This document shows positions 6,898-9,378 of a stretch of 9,378 bases of DNA, in pieces. The stretch covers positions 1 through 9,378 of the forward strand of contig CAKSGI010000064.1 of the NCBI GenBank assembly GCA_934454005.1. Reading direction: 5' to 3'. The position numbers and the translations under genes were made by a program. The stretch is from an uncultured Eubacteriales bacterium. Its GTDB lineage: Bacteria; Bacillota_A; Clostridia; Oscillospirales; Acutalibacteraceae. The notes beneath the pieces were generated by a model. That model had not been told where the DNA came from. It made no database searches and saw only the letters and a list, made by a program, of their open reading frames with translations. Numbering within the stretch: position 1 is the stretch's first letter; every line of letters begins with the position of its first letter.

Positions 6898-8052
6898 TTA
6901 GTCTCCAAAGTGATGCATCTGTCTATCTTCATAATTTAACTTATCCATTTTGCCAATCCATCTAAGAATTTCTGGTGTCTTATCACCAAATACTCCACAT
7001 CCATGTGCCATTTGAAATAACCAAATGCTTCCACCATTTACATTGGCCTCTATTAATACCGGATTTCCTTCTTCATCTAATGTCATATCCCAATTTATTA
7101 CACCTATTGTAGGTAATGAATAATGCATATTTTTTACTGTTTCTACTACTTTAGGTAATAAAGATATTTTATAGTTTTTAAATTTGATTTTTGAATCTGG
7201 ATGTTCTACATATGAATCCTCAAGTTCTGTAAATGCTTTTTCATGAAGTGACCCATCTTCCGAAAGTGCAATAAACATTCCACCCGCATGTGCATTATCT
7301 AAGTATGCTCCTCCTTTTCCTATTCGCATAATTACAGGAGCAGCAATGATTTCATTATGCCATCTATAGGTCATGATTCTAAATGTATTAACACTTCCGT
7401 CATATAATTGTTTTATAGATTCATGGCAGATTAGTCGTTCTTGCATCACAAAATTTTTTCCAAGTTCCTTTATTATCTCCTCACATGTTTTTCCAGTTTT
7501 TCTATCCTTGCCATCCATAAAACAATAAACTTCACAGCCTCTTCCACTATCTGTTCCTATAGAGGGTTTTGCAAAACACTCACCAATATTTGACACACTT
7601 AAAATAGCATCTGCTAAACTAACAGTTTTATTATTTATATCTGTGAATATTCCTTCCTGACACGCTAAAAATCTTTTAGGCATTTTAACATGTGCATTTT
7701 GTGCAAAAACATATAATAAATTTTTGTCTTCTAAAACATTGGCTAAATTCGAATTATAATTCATATATCGTTCAAACTTTGGGATATATAAAAGCTCTGG
7801 TACATAATTTTTGTCAAAATTTCCTGTATATGCCGTATAGCTTCTATGCCAAATAAGTGATATTTTCTTCCCATAATTCTCTGTATATAAACTTTCTGTG
7901 TCATTTACTTGTTCCTTTGTTAAATTAACCGAGTTATATATACTAATTCTTTTTTTATTTTTATATTTATTTTTTTCTACCAGTATTGCATTAATTTGCT
8001 CAATCCGATCCATAAGCCCAAGCATAAGTAATTTAATTTTCCTTTTTCCCAT
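6898..8052 (-). CDS. Sugar-transfer-associated ATP-grasp enzyme, 384 aa
   Basis: The protein resembles the ATPgrasp_ST family ('sugar-transfer associated ATP-grasp'), found in surface polysaccharide clusters and predicted to ligate a carboxylate, perhaps an amino acid, to a sugar or sugar acid. Motifs numbered from the ATG at 8052 are: FAKPSIGTDSGRGCEVY (160-176, ATP-binding lysine and Gly-rich loop), QERLICH (204-210), NTFRIMTYRW (222-231), RIGKGGAYLDNAHAGG (243-258), and GVINWDMTLDEEGNPVLIEA (317-336) with N-V-N following, carrying the metal-binding Asp and Glu/Asn. I chose the ATG at 8052 because GGAGG (8058-8062) lies five bases before it. The GTG at 8064, which would add four residues, overlaps that site. 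The gene overlaps the upstream glycosyltransferase by 20 bases. It is clearly different from the TupA-like ATP-grasp at 3475-4332, so the cluster carries two separate ligases. The substrate is unknown. Confidence 0.88.
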   Translation of the reverse strand: MGKRKIKLLMLGLMDRIEQINAILVEKNKYKNKKRISIYNSVNLTKEQVNDTESLYTENYGKKISLIWHRSYTAYTGNFDKNYVPELLYIPKFERYMNYNSNLANVLEDKNLLYVFAQNAHVKMPKRFLACQEGIFTDINNKTVSLADAILSVSNIGECFAKPSIGTDSGRGCEVYCFMDGKDRKTGKTCEEIIKELGKNFVMQERLICHESIKQLYDGSVNTFRIMTYRWHNEIIAAPVIMRIGKGGAYLDNAHAGGMFIALSEDGSLHEKAFTELEDSYVEHPDSKIKFKNYKISLLPKVVETVKNMHYSLPTIGVINWDMTLDEEGNPVLIEANVNGGSIWLFQMAHGCGVFGDKTPEILRWIGKMDKLNYEDRQMHHFGD

Positions 8053-8983
8053 TATGTCCTCCACTAATTAACAATAATATATTGTATATCAATATTTTTA
8101 TTTCTTTATTTCCATTAGGTTTTATAATCACATTGTTATCTTTCAAAATCCGAACAATTTTCTTTATATTATTTTTTATAGTATCTGAATTATACCCGTT
8201 CCATTTCTTTAATCTTGCTTTCCAATAAAAAGTAAACAATGTAGCCATTCTTAATTCCAAACTATAACGTAACGATCTTCTATTTGTTCTCTCATAAATC
8301 ATCAAGATTATTTTTAAAGATTTTGAAAATGATTCTGCACTCTCATTTGAAGAAAGAGAATCTGAATTTATGTCATGATATATGGAATAATAACACTTAG
8401 GTACATAATAAAAATAATTACATTGTTTTAGATATTCGTATGTCGTATATAAATCTTCAAATATATTAGATTCAAAAAACATCTCTGTTTTTAAAATATT
8501 TCTACGAAAAATCTTTGCTCCCAGCCCTGGGCGAATCACTTCATTAATCTCATCAATGTTATGTACACCTTCTGATACTTCTTGGAATCCGCAAATAATA
8601 TCTTTTGTATTACCAATAATGTCTTCTCTATCAAAAAATAAAACATCTATATTTTCATTTTTTTCAAACAAATCATTGATTTCTCTAAGCACATCAGAGG
8701 TCGTAATCCAATCATCACTATCCACAAAGAAGAGCAGTTCTCCTGAAGACTTTTCAAATCCGTATTTTCTTGTATATCCTGGTCCCGTATTCTCTTTTGA
8801 AAAAATCTTAATTCTAGAATCTTTCTCTTGTAATTTTTTCATCAATGCAAAACTATTATCTGTTGATCCATCATCAACAAGTATTAATTCAAAATCACCA
8901 AAAGTTTGATCAAGAACTGATTTTACAAGTCTATTCAAGTATAATTCTGCATTATAAACTGGTACAACTACACTAAATTTCAT
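8033..8983 (-). CDS. Family 2 glycosyltransferase, 316 aa
   Basis: This GT-A fold glycosyltransferase of family GT2 adds one sugar from a nucleotide-sugar donor to the growing lipid-linked repeat on the cytosolic face of the membrane. It begins with the classic MKFSVVVPVYNAELYLNRLV. DDGSTD (37-42) is the nucleotide-binding acidic motif, DSDDW (88-92) the DxD-type metal site, and FED (175-177) the likely general base region. A lysine-rich C-terminal part with one hydrophobic stretch (IKILIYNILLLISGG, about 295-309) may touch the membrane. AAGGAAGG lies about nine bases before the ATG, inside the end of the polymerase gene, which it overlaps by 11 bases. It is the only glycosyltransferase in the window, so others, including the initiating sugar-phosphate transferase, must lie to the right. 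Donor and linkage cannot be predicted. Confidence 0.94.
   Translation of the reverse strand: MKFSVVVPVYNAELYLNRLVKSVLDQTFGDFELILVDDGSTDNSFALMKKLQEKDSRIKIFSKENTGPGYTRKYGFEKSSGELLFFVDSDDWITTSDVLREINDLFEKNENIDVLFFDREDIIGNTKDIICGFQEVSEGVHNIDEINEVIRPGLGAKIFRRNILKTEMFFESNIFEDLYTTYEYLKQCNYFYYVPKCYYSIYHDINSDSLSSNESAESFSKSLKIILMIYERTNRRSLRYSLELRMATLFTFYWKARLKKWNGYNSDTIKNNIKKIVRILKDNNVIIKPNGNKEIKILIYNILLLISGGHNGKKEN
8058..8062 (-). promoter_or_regulatory. Ribosome binding site deciding the ATP-grasp start
   Basis: GGAGG on the minus strand is five bases before the ATG at 8052 and overlaps the alternative GTG at 8064. A start at the GTG would have no ribosome binding site at the right distance, so the shorter protein is preferred. 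Confidence 0.7.
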
Positions 8984-9378
8984 TTTTCTTACCTTCCTTA
9001 CGAGCTAATCCCAAAATAATTCCATATGAAACAGCAATCGGCTGAATAATATTTGACTCCTCAAAAAAATAACTGAACATACCTAAAAAAATTGTAATGA
9101 CAAGAAGTAAACCCATAACTGGAGTATATTTACTTTTTCTGTTCATTAGTTTTACGGTAAAAACAATCATTGACATAACAAATACAAGCAATATGGCTAA
9201 TCCTATAATTCCATAATCATACAAATATTCTATATAACTGTTATGTGCAAAACGAGAAAATCCCCCCGGTCTCAAAGAATAATACACACTTTGAAATCCA
9301 TGACCAAACAACCTCTCCATAAAATTAGACTCTTTATAAGCTTGTAACACTATATTCCATATCACATCTCTACCACTT
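8973..9378 (-). CDS. Wzy-type polysaccharide polymerase / O-antigen ligase-like protein, C-terminal 135 residues, cut by right edge
   Basis: The frame is open to the right edge, so the true start is outside. A GTG at 9365 is internal and should not be taken as the start. The visible part begins SGRDVIWN, then LFGHGFQSVYYS, FAHNSYIEYLYDYGIIGL, and two or three membrane helices (LAILLVFVMSMIVFTVKLM, LLLVITIFLGMFSYFF and a last IIQPIAVSYGIILGLA). SGR...W, then LFG-x-G, then a HNSY-x-E-x-L-x-x-x-G-I-I-G block is the hallmark of the O-antigen ligase/polymerase (Wzy_C) superfamily, in which this loop holds the residues for glycosyl transfer on the outer face of the membrane. Because the locus also has a Wzx flippase, polymerase is the better reading than ligase. 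A run of six Gs (9262-9267, inside the RPGGF codons) is present. Confidence 0.87.
   Translation of the reverse strand, partial: SGRDVIWNIVLQAYKESNFMERLFGHGFQSVYYSLRPGGFSRFAHNSYIEYLYDYGIIGLAILLVFVMSMIVFTVKLMNRKSKYTPVMGLLLVITIFLGMFSYFFEESNIIQPIAVSYGIILGLARKEGKKNEI

Noticed and set aside
8053..8064. GTG start at 8064 for the ATP-grasp gene
   Set aside because: The GTG overlaps the GGAGG that serves the ATG at 8052.
8556..8909. Plus-strand 117-residue open frame
   Set aside because: It is antisense to the GT2 catalytic domain, including DSDDW, and has serine-rich shadow composition.
8973..9365. A complete 130-residue membrane protein starting at the GTG at 9365
   Set aside because: The frame continues to the window edge with the family motif SGRD just upstream, so this is an internal codon of a cut polymerase gene.
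1..9378. CRISPR arrays, tRNA/rRNA genes, insertion sequences or toxin-antitoxin genes
   Set aside because: I saw no regularly spaced repeats, tRNA-like folds, transposase motifs or paired terminal repeats on either strand.

Overview
The window is a tightly packed, leftward-transcribed (minus strand) cell-surface polysaccharide cluster that ends beside a housekeeping glmS gene. Low-GC composition, strong GGAGG ribosome binding sites and the GlmS and FrhB-like sequences point to a Gram-positive gut-type Clostridia, perhaps Lachnospiraceae. That placement is inferred from protein style only and is not certain to family level.

In transcription order (right to left) the genes are: the 3' end of a Wzy-type polymerase that runs off the right edge (8973-9378); a GT2 glycosyltransferase (8033-8983); a 'sugar-transfer associated' ATP-grasp enzyme (6898-8052); a polysaccharide pyruvyl transferase family protein (5785-6894); a Wzx-type flippase (4349-5749); a TupA-like ATP-grasp protein (3475-4332); an FrhB-like (F420 hydrogenase/dehydrogenase beta subunit family) oxidoreductase that lacks its usual ferredoxin domain (2387-3433); a membrane acyltransferase of family 3 (1419-2394) whose frame is broken at a run of nine Gs; a free-standing 65-residue 2x[4Fe-4S] ferredoxin (1207-1404); and, after a 93-base gap with a possible promoter, the first 371 codons of glmS, cut by the left edge. 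Spacing is short or overlapping throughout (overlaps of 11, 20 and 8 bases; gaps of 3, 35, 16, 41 and 14), so 9378 to 1207 reads as one operon. There is no stretch over 300 bases without a gene.

Together the genes describe Wzx/Wzy-dependent synthesis. GT2 and enzymes outside the window build a lipid-linked repeat, the two ATP-grasp enzymes, pyruvyl transferase, FrhB/ferredoxin pair and acyltransferase would modify it, Wzx flips it and Wzy polymerises it. GlmS supplies glucosamine-6-phosphate for UDP-GlcNAc.

The two most interesting signals are (1) a G9 homopolymer inside the acyltransferase, where loss of one G restores a complete 324-residue protein, which looks like an ON/OFF phase-variation switch for polymer acylation; and (2) the ferredoxin and FrhB parts of what is normally one fused protein, here encoded as two genes in reversed order with the acyltransferase between them, each with its own strong ribosome binding site.
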